This document shows positions 21,901 to 31,155 of a DNA stretch of 64,000 nucleotides, in pieces. The translations under genes were made by a program, and so were the position numbers. Source of the stretch: Albibacterium sp963696875 (GTDB taxonomy: Bacteria; Bacteroidota; Bacteroidia; Sphingobacteriales; Sphingobacteriaceae); the NCBI GenBank assembly GCA_963696875.1, contig CAVOLQ010000007.1:124001-188000 (forward strand), given 5' to 3'. How positions within the stretch are numbered: the first letter of the stretch is position 1; the number at the start of each line of letters is the position of its first letter. The notes under the pieces were generated by a model. It had not been told where the DNA came from. It saw nothing but the letters and a program-made list of their open reading frames with translations, and ran no database searches.

Positions 21901-24900
21901 AATTATGGATGATGGATCCATTTATTGATAATCCTGAGTCGGAAGGTGGCAGTATTTATTTTAATTTGGGAAATATTTCTGAAGATATTTTAAAAGATGG
22001 GCGAAAATCTTTGGAGAACGGGATGCCCACTAATGGTAATTATTCGCAAACAGATACCACAGTTTGGGGAAGGGTTCCAAAAAATCAGCCTCTTATTCAA
22101 GCATTTGATAATGATCCAGCTGCTCGTGCTTTACAAGATATTGGACTTGATGGTCTAAATGATACTGATGAGCGGATACATTTCCAAGATTTCCTTCAAC
22201 ATCTAAATCCCCAAGTCCGTCAAATTATTGAGAAGGACCCATCGAATGATAACTTTGAATACTACTTAGGATCCACACTAGACGCCGCCTCTGCTGGAAT
22301 CTTAAAACGGTATGAAAAATATAATGGGACGGAAAATAATTCGCGAACTTCAGACCAGGCACGTCAGGAATTAGGAATTGACAATGCTGCCTCAACTTTA
22401 CTTCCTGATGGGGAAGACATCAATCGGGATAACAACATGAATCAGATTGAGGAGTATTATCAATATGAAATTTCGCTTAAACCTCAAGAAATGAAAGTTG
22501 GGCAGAATTTCATTGTTGATATGCATACTGCCAAGGTGAAATTATCTAATGGGAAAAATTCGGAAGTAGACTGGTATCAACTTAGAATTCCTATTGCCCA
22601 TTTTAAAGAACGTATTGGTGACATTCGTGACTTTAAATCTATTCGTTTTATACGAATGTTTTTGACCGATTTTGCCGATACAACCGTGCTACGTTTTGCA
22701 AAGCTTGAGCTAGTGAGAGGCGAGTGGCGGCAATATAACGCTGAACGGTCTATTGCTAAAGTAATTGCCGATCCTTCATTAATCAATCCCGCTCCAGATA
22801 ATTCTGAGGTAGAAATTGCCGCAGTAAGTATAGAAAAAAATGGGAAACGGCACCCCATTCCTTATGTCGTTCCTCCTGGCATTGAGCGGCAAATAGATTA
22901 TGGAAATACCTACCATAATATACAACTCAATGAACAAGCTTTGTCTTTTGATGTGAAAAATTTACGAGATGGCTATGGGCGGGGGACATATAGAACATCT
23001 ACGATTGATTTCCGTTCGCATAAAAATTTGGAACTTTTTGTCCATGCGGAGGGAGATTATCTAAAAGATAATGATTTGAATGCTTTTATTCGTTTGGGAA
23101 CTGACGGAACAGATAATTATTATGAATATGAAATTCCATTAAAAGTCACTCCTTATGGTGTAAAGGATCCTCATTTGATTTGGCCTGAAGAAAACAGTTT
23201 TGACATCCGATTAAGTATTTTTCAAGAGGCGAAAGATCAAAGAAATAGAGCTTTTCTCAATGGACAGGCATGGCCAATCGAAAAGCCTTTTACCATGTCG
23301 GATGATAGGGGTACAGTCACAATAAAAGGTCAACCAGAGTTGAGTAAAGTAAGGTTTTATTTGTTAGGGGTAAAGAATCCGTTAAGGAATTCGGCGAACT
23401 CTTTAGGGGATGATGGACTTGATAAAAGCGGGATTGTCTGGTTTAATGAACTACGCTTATCTGGCTTTGAAAATGATGGCGGCTGGGCAGCCACAATGCG
23501 ATTAAATGCACAATTGGCAGATTTTGCTGATGTAAATCTTTCTGCTTCAAAAAGTACAATAGGCTTTGGTTCTATTGATCAACGCATTGGTCAAAGAAGC
23601 AGAATTGATGAGCAGTTTATTAACTTAACCACGTCTGCCGAGCTGGGTAGATTCTTCCCAGATCATGTAGGCATGCGGATACCCATGTATTTTAATTATT
23701 CCAATCAATTGGGAACACCAGAATATAACCCATTAGTTCCCGATATTCTTTTGAATACATCCTTGAATAATTTATCGCAGAATGGTCGCGACTCCCTTTT
23801 GTATTTAGTTCAAGATGTGACAAGTAGGAGAAGCATTAATTTTACAAACGTAAGGAAACTAAGGATGAATTCGGAAAAGCCTAATAGGCTTTGGGATGTG
23901 GAGAATTTGAATGCTTCGTTTGCATTTTCAGAGTATTTTCATCGGGATTATTTAACTGAGAACAATTCTCAAAAAAATTATCGTGCCTCCTTGGCTTATG
24001 ACTTTAACAGCTCAAATGAAAGGTATTTCGAACCTTTTAAAAAGATAAAGAGAAAAGAATTTTCATTGCTCAGTGATTTTAACTTTAACCTAATGCCCTC
24101 GATTCTTAACTTTAGAATTGACGTTAATCGCTTATATGCGGAAAATACTTTAAGGGAAAACTCCCCAGATAATTTTTTACCGGTAGGAACATTTTTCAAT
24201 AAAAATTTTGCTATGTCTAGGCTTTACGGAATTAGTTGGAATTTGACGAAATCCTTAAAACTAGATATTAATGCTACCAATTATTCAATTATTGATGAGC
24301 CGGAAGGCAGAATAACTTCTTTAAAACGAGATACCCTGTGGCATAACTTTTGGCGTTTAGGAAGGAACACGGATTATAATCATATGATAAATCTGAATTA
24401 TACATTGCCTATTAATAAAATCCCGGGATTAAACTGGATGAATGTTATCGCCCGTTATGGTTCTCAGTTCAATTGGCAAAGTGAGCCTTTGTTTATAATG
24501 AAAGATCCTTCCGTTTCTCTGGGTAATAATATACAAAACTCTCGAACTATTCAGATTAATCCCACTTTTAATTTCAACAGTTTATATCAAAAGTTTGATT
24601 TCTTAAGACCAAGTAATGGAGACGGTTTCCTTTTTCAACTATTAACAAGCGTTAAAAATGTTAATGCTGCGTACACAAGGACAGATGGAACTTTCTTGCC
24701 TGGATATTTGCCTGGCACAAGTGTATTTGGATACGATCTTGATCACAACTCACCCGGGTGGGGGTTTGTATTAGGCAGTCAATACGATATTCGAGAACGT
24801 GCAGCATCAAAAGGTTGGATCACAAATGATACCACCCAAAATCAGTTATATGTTAATTCTCTAAAAGAAGATATTGCTATCCGGGCGAATATCGAACCCT

Positions 24901-25958
24901 TTAATGACTTGCAGATAGAGCTAACCGGAGATCGGATGAAAAATCAAACATATACAAGCACATTTCGCTTTTTTAATGATAGTCAATCGTTTGAAAGCTT
25001 GACCCCTTCTGTAAATGGATCCTTTAGTGTTTCTTTCTTTTCTTTAAGAACGGCCTTCAAAAATGATGATGATTTATTCAGAAAGTTTGAAAGGGCCAAA
25101 GCAGAGATTTCTCAGTATTTAGGCTCATTAAACCCCAACTCTAATGGGAAAGTTGGTTCTTTTGCTGATGGCTATGGATTAGAAGCACAAGATGTTGTTG
25201 TAGGGGCTTTCCTGTCTACTTATTCAGGAAGAGGGGTATCAAAATATAGTTATAAGACATTCCCTAGTATCCCTATTCCTAACTGGCGAATTTCTTATAG
25301 GGGACTAAGCAATTATGGTTTATTTAGTGAGGTCTTTACCTCTGTGAATATAACACATGGCTATAGAAGTCATTATATTGTTAATAGTTATCAATCGATT
25401 TTCAGAAATGAAATGATGAATGGTTTTCCAATTGCGAGAGATAGAAATGATAACTTCTTACCATCATTTCAATTCATGCAAGTTTCCATACAAGAAGAGT
25501 TTTTGCCTTTGATTGGCATGGATGTTCGGTTCAAAAATAATGTTTCTGCAAACGCCGAGTACCGAAAATCCAGAATGTTAAACTTAAGCATGCAAAATAG
25601 TCAATTGGCACAAATGGACGATCAGGCATTAGTTTTTGGAATGGGCTATAGAACTAATGGATTTCGACTTCCATTTGGACTGTTTGGTGGCATTAAGCTC
25701 GAAAACGACCTCAATTTCAAGTTGGACATAGCATTAAATGATATGAAAACGAAAGTATATCGGTCGGATGCTGATTTTTCTGAGGTAGCTTCCGGCAATA
25801 AAAACATTACTGTTCGACCATCCATTGATTATTTAATTAATCAAAGATTTAGTGTGCGGGTTTTTTATGATAGTAACGCTGTCAAACCCTATACGTCTCA
25901 AACCTATGCTACATCCTACACCAATTTTGGTGTGAATTTGAGGGTTTTCTTCCAATAA
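18951..25958 (+). CDS. sprA: Cell-surface protein SprA, type IX secretion outer-membrane channel
   Basis: A 2,335-residue protein. In Flavobacterium, SprA is the very large beta-barrel through which type IX secretion substrates cross the outer membrane. An N-terminal signal peptide (MGKRYFFIRLILSVILSFCLTISYS) precedes the mature start. The chain is full of alternating beta-strand patterns ending with aromatic residues (for example TNFGVNLRVFFQ at the C terminus) and contains the SprA signature segments around NLLPSIEIRSEAFKRIFGG and GDRVRLTANYNTESQFDFENQ. The start is TTG at 18951: the signal peptide is complete from there, no ATG lies upstream in frame, and the next in-frame ATG is about 95 codons on. 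Confidence 0.93.
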   Translation: MGKRYFFIRLILSVILSFCLTISYSQDTIIVKKDSVQLKYPLLDHPFLNLYPEKTGVGFLLPSNIQREVEFDITTKKYIIRDRLGNQLFRPPVVLNMEEYQRYEERQLKRKNWRNFSDRFSNETRNRNLLPSIEIRSEAFKRIFGGTEISIIPRGSADITLMGRHNKNENPLFNERQRNQYNFDFDQRIQMNLTGQIGDRVRLTANYNTESQFDFENQLRLDHVGKDDDIIQRIELGNVSLPLNSSLISGSQALFGIKTQLQFGKVHLTSVFSQQKSQQKEITISNGAQQNEFAFSADNYETNRHYFLAQYFRDNYNRALSTAPIIQSNVHITKIEVWITNRSNSIDNARDVLAFMDLGENRPHNVRMIRPGNSVLPAAGLVNDPNYPQQSNNLLELLASDNSIRSTNSNSVQSFFQNFGGTDNYAKLTSARKLTEREYTLDPRLGYISLNLPLNVDQVLAVAYRYTANGQEYQVGEFSTDIPVNPSNPQVLYAKLLKNETLKTNLPIWDLMMKNIYSIGAYRVGRSNFVFNIFRTENESGVDRPIVFEGEALINKLWLQAMGLDKLNAQNDRKPDGVFDFLEGITIDSDQGRVKFPVIEPFGSDLAKQFNPATEQHLIEKYTFQALYDSTKVIAQQLYPGKNRYLIKGTYESETGAEFQLDAMNVPRGSVQVFSGSIPLTEGIDFTIDYEIGRLRILNESLLNSGQPIRIKLENNELFGLQQKSMIGSRLDYLVNDKLHFGATFLNLTEKPLTQKVNLAEEPISNSTYGFDINYNSSSRWLTRMVDRIPFINTSAPSGISFFGEFAALKPGHPRALNIAGNRGGVSYIDDFENSQSIIDLKGAINWQISGTPQHFPESQYDNDLRYGFNRAKLAFFNIDPIFYRNSSLTPSNIRGNHEELSLHSVREVLEQEVFPFKESSTGQPLYLSTLNLSYYPTLRGPYNYTTSGLNQDGTLANPKSKWGGILRKIETPDFESQNIEFIELWMMDPFIDNPESEGGSIYFNLGNISEDILKDGRKSLENGMPTNGNYSQTDTTVWGRVPKNQPLIQAFDNDPAARALQDIGLDGLNDTDERIHFQDFLQHLNPQVRQIIEKDPSNDNFEYYLGSTLDAASAGILKRYEKYNGTENNSRTSDQARQELGIDNAASTLLPDGEDINRDNNMNQIEEYYQYEISLKPQEMKVGQNFIVDMHTAKVKLSNGKNSEVDWYQLRIPIAHFKERIGDIRDFKSIRFIRMFLTDFADTTVLRFAKLELVRGEWRQYNAERSIAKVIADPSLINPAPDNSEVEIAAVSIEKNGKRHPIPYVVPPGIERQIDYGNTYHNIQLNEQALSFDVKNLRDGYGRGTYRTSTIDFRSHKNLELFVHAEGDYLKDNDLNAFIRLGTDGTDNYYEYEIPLKVTPYGVKDPHLIWPEENSFDIRLSIFQEAKDQRNRAFLNGQAWPIEKPFTMSDDRGTVTIKGQPELSKVRFYLLGVKNPLRNSANSLGDDGLDKSGIVWFNELRLSGFENDGGWAATMRLNAQLADFADVNLSASKSTIGFGSIDQRIGQRSRIDEQFINLTTSAELGRFFPDHVGMRIPMYFNYSNQLGTPEYNPLVPDILLNTSLNNLSQNGRDSLLYLVQDVTSRRSINFTNVRKLRMNSEKPNRLWDVENLNASFAFSEYFHRDYLTENNSQKNYRASLAYDFNSSNERYFEPFKKIKRKEFSLLSDFNFNLMPSILNFRIDVNRLYAENTLRENSPDNFLPVGTFFNKNFAMSRLYGISWNLTKSLKLDINATNYSIIDEPEGRITSLKRDTLWHNFWRLGRNTDYNHMINLNYTLPINKIPGLNWMNVIARYGSQFNWQSEPLFIMKDPSVSLGNNIQNSRTIQINPTFNFNSLYQKFDFLRPSNGDGFLFQLLTSVKNVNAAYTRTDGTFLPGYLPGTSVFGYDLDHNSPGWGFVLGSQYDIRERAASKGWITNDTTQNQLYVNSLKEDIAIRANIEPFNDLQIELTGDRMKNQTYTSTFRFFNDSQSFESLTPSVNGSFSVSFFSLRTAFKNDDDLFRKFERAKAEISQYLGSLNPNSNGKVGSFADGYGLEAQDVVVGAFLSTYSGRGVSKYSYKTFPSIPIPNWRISYRGLSNYGLFSEVFTSVNITHGYRSHYIVNSYQSIFRNEMMNGFPIARDRNDNFLPSFQFMQVSIQEEFLPLIGMDVRFKNNVSANAEYRKSRMLNLSMQNSQLAQMDDQALVFGMGYRTNGFRLPFGLFGGIKLENDLNFKLDIALNDMKTKVYRSDADFSEVASGNKNITVRPSIDYLINQRFSVRVFYDSNAVKPYTSQTYATSYTNFGVNLRVFFQ

Positions 25959-26052
25959 AGATGTATGGCACTTGAAACTATATCCTTTTAATTCAGAACT
26001 ATTTTTTGCTATTCAGGTTAAGAATGATAAATTTGATAAAAATTAAGATATT

Positions 26053-26433
26053 ATGAATTTTCCAGCAGAATTAAAATATACAAAAGACCATGAGTGGTTG
26101 CGTGTTGAGGGCGATGAAGCCGTTATCGGTATTACTGAGTTTGCTCAAAGTGAATTAGGAGATATTGTATTTGTAGATATTGATACAATTGACGACGAAG
26201 TATCGAAGGACGAAATTTTTGGTTCAGTAGAAGCTGTTAAAACCGTTTCGGATTTATTCATGCCTGTAACGGCAAAGGTTCTTTCAATGAATGATCAATT
26301 AGATGCGAGCCCCGAATTAGTAAATAACGATCCTTATGGTGCAGGATGGATGATTCGTATTAAATTGAAAAATCCGGCAGATGTAGATTCTTTATTATCA
26401 GCTGACGAATATAAAGACTTGGTTAGTGCATAA
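26053..26433 (+). CDS. gcvH: Glycine cleavage system H protein
   Basis: A 126-residue lipoyl carrier that shuttles the aminomethyl group from GcvP to GcvT. The lipoyl attachment region GSVEAVKTVSDLFMPVTA has the modified Lys near residue 63. The N-terminal PAELKYTKDHEWLRVEGDEA and C-terminal NDPYGAGWMIRIK are typical. It lies 94 bases after sprA, away from gcvP. Confidence 0.98.
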   Translation: MNFPAELKYTKDHEWLRVEGDEAVIGITEFAQSELGDIVFVDIDTIDDEVSKDEIFGSVEAVKTVSDLFMPVTAKVLSMNDQLDASPELVNNDPYGAGWMIRIKLKNPADVDSLLSADEYKDLVSA

Positions 26434-26483
26434 GGTTTAGGTACCTTTTATAAGCACCCATAAGATATTTTGTGAAACCATTG

Positions 26484-26527
26484 TGAGCTATTAAAATTCA
26501 CAAAGCCAATTAAATTTTAATAGCTCA
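26484..26527. other. 15-bp stem-loop after gcvH
   Basis: tgagctattaaaatt (26484-26498) and its exact complement (26513-26527) bracket a 14-base loop. There is no T-run after it, so it may protect the gcvH mRNA 3' end or act as a weak terminator. A small palindrome, catgataatatcatg, follows immediately. Confidence 0.45.
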
Positions 26528-26612
26528 TGATAATATCATGGCCACTATACACACATCGAGTGTAACGAGCATTGACACCTTCAAGCGGACACTTATCCTA
26601 TAATTTATTCCA

Positions 26613-26993
26613 ATGAAACATTATTTGTGGGCGGTAATTTGGGGAATATTTGTTATGTTTTTAATCACTACACCGATTGATATGAATGACAAAACGATTT
26701 CTCGATTTAGCTTCCCCGGGGTAGACAAATTAGTTCATACGGGTATATTCTTCGTCTTTACTGTTTTGTTGTTGTTTGCTTCTTTAAAGAATGACAGTTC
26801 ATTTAGATTTATTAGTTTACCGATAGTTCTAAGCATTATTGTTTCCAGTTTGTTTGCTATGTCAACTGAATTGATACAAGAGTATTTTACTACTTATCGG
26901 GGCTTTGAGTTTGCGGATATTATTGCCGACCATTTAGGGATAGGTATGGCTTACTTTTCTTATTTGTTGTTTACAATTGGGCACAAGAAGTAA
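26613..26993 (+). CDS. VanZ-like membrane protein
   Basis: A 126-residue protein with about four transmembrane segments. It fits the small VanZ-like family, with the pattern PGVDKLVHTGIFFVFTVLLLF, then STELIQEY, then FEFADIIADHLGIGMAYF. The role of these stand-alone proteins is not established; VanZ itself gives low-level teicoplanin resistance. It starts 180 bases after gcvH and is followed six bases later by the SprT-like gene, suggesting an operon of two. Confidence 0.82.
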   Translation: MKHYLWAVIWGIFVMFLITTPIDMNDKTISRFSFPGVDKLVHTGIFFVFTVLLLFASLKNDSSFRFISLPIVLSIIVSSLFAMSTELIQEYFTTYRGFEFADIIADHLGIGMAYFSYLLFTIGHKK

Positions 26994-27000
26994 TTGAAAT

Positions 27001-27621
27001 ATGAAAGAGTATATTTCAATTTTGAGGAATTATATCCCAGAGGAAGCAGCCAATATTATTGGGCTTTGGATTAAAGATTCAGGATGCAAATTTAAAATAA
27101 GTAAAAGTCGAGTTAGTAAATTTGGTGACTACCGTCCTCCGCACGGAGTTAACGGACATCGAATTTCTGTAAATTGTGATTTAAATCCTTATGCCTTTTT
27201 AATTACTACTGTTCATGAATTTGCTCATCTGAAGACTTGGAATGAACATAAGCATCTTGTAAAGCCACATGGGTCGGCTTGGAAAAGGAATTTCAAAGAT
27301 TTAATGAACGTATTTTTTAAGCTACAGATTTTCCCGGAGGATGTTAAGGAGGCAGTCGAAGTTTACCTACATAATCCCAAAGCCTCAAGTTGCACAGATC
27401 TGGATCTTTTCCGCATATTAAAGAAGTATGATCAGATAAAGGAAAACCATCATACTGTTGAAGCTTTACCTGAATTATGTATTTTTGCTTTGAAAAATGG
27501 ACGTATTTTTCAAAAGGGAAAAATATTAAGAAAAAGATACCGTTGCGTGGAAGTGAAAACCGGTAGGGTTTATCTTTTCAACCCAATGGCAGAGGTTCTT
27601 TTAATGAAGAAAAGTGGGTAA
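27001..27621 (+). CDS. SprT-like zinc metallopeptidase-fold protein
   Basis: A 206-residue protein with the zinc-binding motif HEFAH (in TTVHEFAHLKTWNEHKH, near residue 77) and a third possible ligand His. The following region, PHGSAWKRNFKDLMN, is typical of SprT-like domains, as in SprT and the DNA-protein crosslink protease SPRTN. The C-terminal part (RCVEVKTGRVYLFNPMAEV) replaces the usual four-Cys zinc ribbon; I see no Cys pairs there. The substrate is unknown. Confidence 0.82.
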   Translation: MKEYISILRNYIPEEAANIIGLWIKDSGCKFKISKSRVSKFGDYRPPHGVNGHRISVNCDLNPYAFLITTVHEFAHLKTWNEHKHLVKPHGSAWKRNFKDLMNVFFKLQIFPEDVKEAVEVYLHNPKASSCTDLDLFRILKKYDQIKENHHTVEALPELCIFALKNGRIFQKGKILRKRYRCVEVKTGRVYLFNPMAEVLLMKKSG

Positions 27622-27649
27622 ATGATTCTTGGATGAATAGGGTTAAGGA

Positions 27650-29041
27650 TTAATTTAAAGGATTATCCTGCTTCTCTTTCCATTGTTTACTAAATGACTT
27701 ATCTGGTAAAACTGGAAGGTCTCTATTCCCTCCCCACGCTTTTTTCATAAAGATCGATAGTATGAAGTTTTTGAATTTCCCTCCGAAGCGATCTAAAAAA
27801 CTTCTTTTAGATGTAGCAACGGTAAATACCTTCCAACCTATGCGCTCCATTCCCGGTGTAAGTCTTTGTTTTACAGCATCTCTTCGATTTGCTAACAGCA
27901 TATTATGTATGTCTATTTTCACGGGGCAAACTTCGGTACATTTCCCACATAAACTTGACGCATAACTTAAGTGCTTAAAGGCGTCCATGCCTTTCATGTG
28001 GGGAGTGATTAGGGAGCCTATAGGCCCACTATAGGTAGTTTGATAGGTATGGCCGCCTATATTTTTATAAACGGGGCAGGCGTTAAGGCATGCTCCACAG
28101 CGAATACAATACAAACCTTGTCGTTGATCAGTTTGGGCTAGAACATTTGTACGACCATTGTCAAGTAAGATTACGTACATCTGGTTGGGTCCGTCAGTTT
28201 CATTTTCCTGCTGAGGACCATTTAAAATGGTATTATAAACTGTAAGATTTTGTCCGGTTCCGTGTGTCGACAACAAGGGCCAAAAAAGATCAAGATCGTT
28301 TATGGATGGTATCACTTTCTCTATGCCCACCACTACGATATGTATTTTAGGAAATGTGGTACTAAGGCGAGCGTTTCCTTCATTTTCCGTTAAAGCTATC
28401 GAGCCTGTATCCGCAATAAGGAAATTTGCACCTGTTATGCCTACATCTGCCTGTAGATATTTATCACGAAGTAATTCCCGCGCTTTTAGAGTTAAAGCCT
28501 CTGGACTTGCATCTAGAGGGGTGTCAAACTTTTCATGGAAAAGTTGAGCAATATTCTCTAAACTAAGGTGCATTGCCGGGGTGACTATATGATATGGTTT
28601 TTGGCCCAAAAGCTGAACAATATATTCCCCTAAATCACTTTCTAAGGTTTCTATCCCCTTGTTTTCAAGAAACTCGTTGAGATCAATTTCCTCCGTTGTC
28701 ATTGATTTGGACTTAATGACTGACTTGGCATTATTGCGGGAAATGATTTTCCAGATTTCTTCTTGTGCCTCAGCTGCATTCTCGGCCCATAGAACTTTTC
28801 CTCCCGAGCGTTGAAAATTAGATTCAAACTCAGGCAAGACTTTATCTAGATTTTCTAAAACCTTCCATTTTAAACTGTAGCCTTTACGTTTTGAATTTTC
28901 TAAATTATTAAACCGAGAAATGCCAATATTAACGGCAGTATTGTATTTGTCAATATTGTAATTGATTATTTTTCGGTGATTAAGATCAAAAGCCTTCGCT
29001 TCACTGTCTTTTAGAAAATCCTTTGCTTGCTTCGACGCCAT
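27650..29041 (-). CDS. lutB: LutB-type iron-sulfur protein (LUD domain, lactate utilisation)
   Basis: A 463-residue protein with an N-terminal LUD domain and a ferredoxin-like domain holding two cysteine clusters: CIRCGACLNACP (near 317) and CGKCTEVCP (near 365). In Bacillus subtilis LutB works with LutA and LutC to oxidise L-lactate to pyruvate. Here neither LutA nor LutC is adjacent; an M28 peptidase gene lies upstream with 30 bases between. The symbol is by family similarity and the lactate role is inference. Confidence 0.85.
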   Translation of the reverse strand: MASKQAKDFLKDSEAKAFDLNHRKIINYNIDKYNTAVNIGISRFNNLENSKRKGYSLKWKVLENLDKVLPEFESNFQRSGGKVLWAENAAEAQEEIWKIISRNNAKSVIKSKSMTTEEIDLNEFLENKGIETLESDLGEYIVQLLGQKPYHIVTPAMHLSLENIAQLFHEKFDTPLDASPEALTLKARELLRDKYLQADVGITGANFLIADTGSIALTENEGNARLSTTFPKIHIVVVGIEKVIPSINDLDLFWPLLSTHGTGQNLTVYNTILNGPQQENETDGPNQMYVILLDNGRTNVLAQTDQRQGLYCIRCGACLNACPVYKNIGGHTYQTTYSGPIGSLITPHMKGMDAFKHLSYASSLCGKCTEVCPVKIDIHNMLLANRRDAVKQRLTPGMERIGWKVFTVATSKRSFLDRFGGKFKNFILSIFMKKAWGGNRDLPVLPDKSFSKQWKEKQDNPLN

Positions 29042-29070
29042 ATTGTAAGGTTTTAGGTTTTTCTAAAAAC

Positions 29071-30642
29071 TTATTTTTTGTTTGAATCAACAATTAAACG
29101 TTGATCTCTATTTGCAACTTCCCATGCGGTATGGAAAACTAGCTTGGTGCGCTTTACTAATTGACCAAAGTCGATTTTTTCGATGGTATCTGTCGCTTTA
29201 TGGTAATCTTCATGAACACCATTAAAGTAGAATATAACAGGGATTCCGTTTTTTGCAAAATTATAATGATCTGAACGGTAATAAATACGTTCAGGATCAT
29301 CGGGATCATTGTATTTATAATCTATATCCAACTTTGTATACTTTGCATTCACATCCTCACTGATTTCATGTAACACAGAACTTAGTTTATCCGATCCAAT
29401 GGCGTACACATAATCTGGCTTGCCTTCATGCGCTGGATCAACTCTACCAATCATATCAATATGCAAATCAGTTACCGTATTTTTTAATGGAAATATAGGA
29501 TGACGAGTATAAAAATCGGAACCCAAAAGTCCTTTTTCCTCACCAGTAACCGCTAAAAACAAAATACTTCGCCTAGGACCTTTACCTTGTTTTTTGCTTT
29601 CTGAAAACGCTTTAGCTATTTCCAAAACTCCTGTAGTTCCCGACGCATCATCATCTGCCCCGTTAAAAATTTCGCCATTTGAGCCGACCCCAATATGGTC
29701 ATAATGTGCAGATATCACTATCAGTTCATCCTTAAGATCTGAACCTTCAAGACAACCTAGGACGTTCGGGGAATATACATCAACTGTCTTAGTTCCATAT
29801 GTGGCTCTTAGATTAGCTTTAAAAGTAAATGTGTTTGGTTTGCCATTTTTGTTAATCTTAGTAACCAATTTGTTGTAACTTGTATTTGCCCCCTTTAATA
29901 AAAGATCAGCAGTTTCAGGGGTTAAATGAGCTATAATATCGCTGCTCTGATCCCCTTTATAGTTTTCTTTTAACATCAAGCGTCCACGGGAAAACATTCC
30001 CTGAAACCGGCCAAGCATAGTAGAAACGTCAGGTGATACAGCCAATATTAACGAGGGGTTTTTACTAAGTATGTTTTGAATGCGTTTGTTGCGGCTAGTA
30101 GACCAGTCAGATAAAGACTTTGTTCCACTTATATATGAAATTCCATTGGTACTTTGTGGCTCATCTTTATTGATTAGCATCACTACCTTGCCACTGATAT
30201 TTGTTTTCTCTAGATCATCATACTTATCATCACTTATTCCGTAACCGATAAAGACGATTTCATTAGTTGTAATATTAGTTGTCGGACCAGCCCCAGTCAT
30301 GTAATAGCCTTCACCAACTTTTAGGTTTTTGCCGTTTATAGTGAATTTTTCAACTTCAAATTTTGTTTCTATCAAAGGAACTTGCTGGAAGTAGGACCCA
30401 TCTACAGGTGCAATCAATCCCAGCTTTTTAAATTCATCAGCGATGTACTCGGCGGCCTTAAGCCCTCCAGGTTTTCCAGTGTCTCTACCTTCGAACTCAT
30501 CGGAAGCTAATTTCGTTAGATGTTTTGTGGCCGACTTGACCGTTATTTTTGAGGCATATTGGGAAGCAACAGAATCAATTTGTGCAGATGTCCCCAGGGA
30601 TAGGCAAGTAACAAAAAGAAGAGAGCAAAGCACTTTTTTCAT
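29071..30642 (-). CDS. Secreted M28 family metallopeptidase
   Basis: A 523-residue zinc exopeptidase. The ATG at 30642 is preferred over one eleven codons upstream because the signal peptide (MKKVLCSLLFVTCLSLGTSAQ) starts there. A protease-associated domain is inserted early (around 110-260). Metal ligands are visible: His and Asp in ISAHYDHIG, Asp in NGADDDASGTTG, the Glu pair in VTGEEKGLLGSDF, Asp in LHIDMIGRVD and the last His in YFNGVHEDYH. It probably trims peptides in the periplasm or outside the cell. Confidence 0.93.
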   Translation of the reverse strand: MKKVLCSLLFVTCLSLGTSAQIDSVASQYASKITVKSATKHLTKLASDEFEGRDTGKPGGLKAAEYIADEFKKLGLIAPVDGSYFQQVPLIETKFEVEKFTINGKNLKVGEGYYMTGAGPTTNITTNEIVFIGYGISDDKYDDLEKTNISGKVVMLINKDEPQSTNGISYISGTKSLSDWSTSRNKRIQNILSKNPSLILAVSPDVSTMLGRFQGMFSRGRLMLKENYKGDQSSDIIAHLTPETADLLLKGANTSYNKLVTKINKNGKPNTFTFKANLRATYGTKTVDVYSPNVLGCLEGSDLKDELIVISAHYDHIGVGSNGEIFNGADDDASGTTGVLEIAKAFSESKKQGKGPRRSILFLAVTGEEKGLLGSDFYTRHPIFPLKNTVTDLHIDMIGRVDPAHEGKPDYVYAIGSDKLSSVLHEISEDVNAKYTKLDIDYKYNDPDDPERIYYRSDHYNFAKNGIPVIFYFNGVHEDYHKATDTIEKIDFGQLVKRTKLVFHTAWEVANRDQRLIVDSNKK

Positions 30643-30713
30643 TTGAGTATTTTTTAAGCGGTAATGTAATATCATGAGTGAATTTGAGAAGTCATGATGG
30701 TCTTATATCTATA

Positions 30714-31145
30714 CTAACAGTTATTTATTTTACCCACGCGAGCTTCATGTCTTCCGCCTTCAAACGATGTACTTAGAAATGTTTTCACTATCTTATCTGC
30801 TTCTTCTATAGAAACGAATCTAGCTGGAATGCAGACGATATTGGCGTTATTATGTTGACGAGCTAAAGCTGCCAATTCATTTTGCCAGCAAATTGCCGCA
30901 CGTATTCCTTGGTGTTTATTTGCAGTAATGGCTACTCCATTGGCGCTTCCGCAAATCAGGATACCAAATTCTGATTCTTTGCTTTCAACTGCCTTCGCTA
31001 CAGGATGTGCAAAATCTGGATAATCAACCGAGTCCAACCCATAAGTTCCAAAGTCTTTAACTGTATGACCTTGACTTTCCAAAGACTTAATTAGCTCTTC
31101 TTTGTATTCAAAGCCGGCGTGATCGCCACCGATTGCAATATTCAT
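30714..31145 (-). CDS. rpiB: Ribose-5-phosphate isomerase B
   Basis: A 143-residue sugar-phosphate isomerase of the RpiB/LacAB fold, interconverting ribulose 5-phosphate and ribose 5-phosphate. MNIAIGGDHAGFEYKE is the family start, followed by FGILICGSANGVAITANKHQGIRAA with the catalytic Cys, and a C-terminal HEARVGKIN. The longer frame begins inside tatC and is not used. It starts ten bases after the tatC stop. Confidence 0.97.
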   Translation of the reverse strand: MNIAIGGDHAGFEYKEELIKSLESQGHTVKDFGTYGLDSVDYPDFAHPVAKAVESKESEFGILICGSANGVAITANKHQGIRAAICWQNELAALARQHNNANIVCIPARFVSIEEADKIVKTFLSTSFEGGRHEARVGKINNC

Positions 31146-31155
31146 TGTTTTATAT

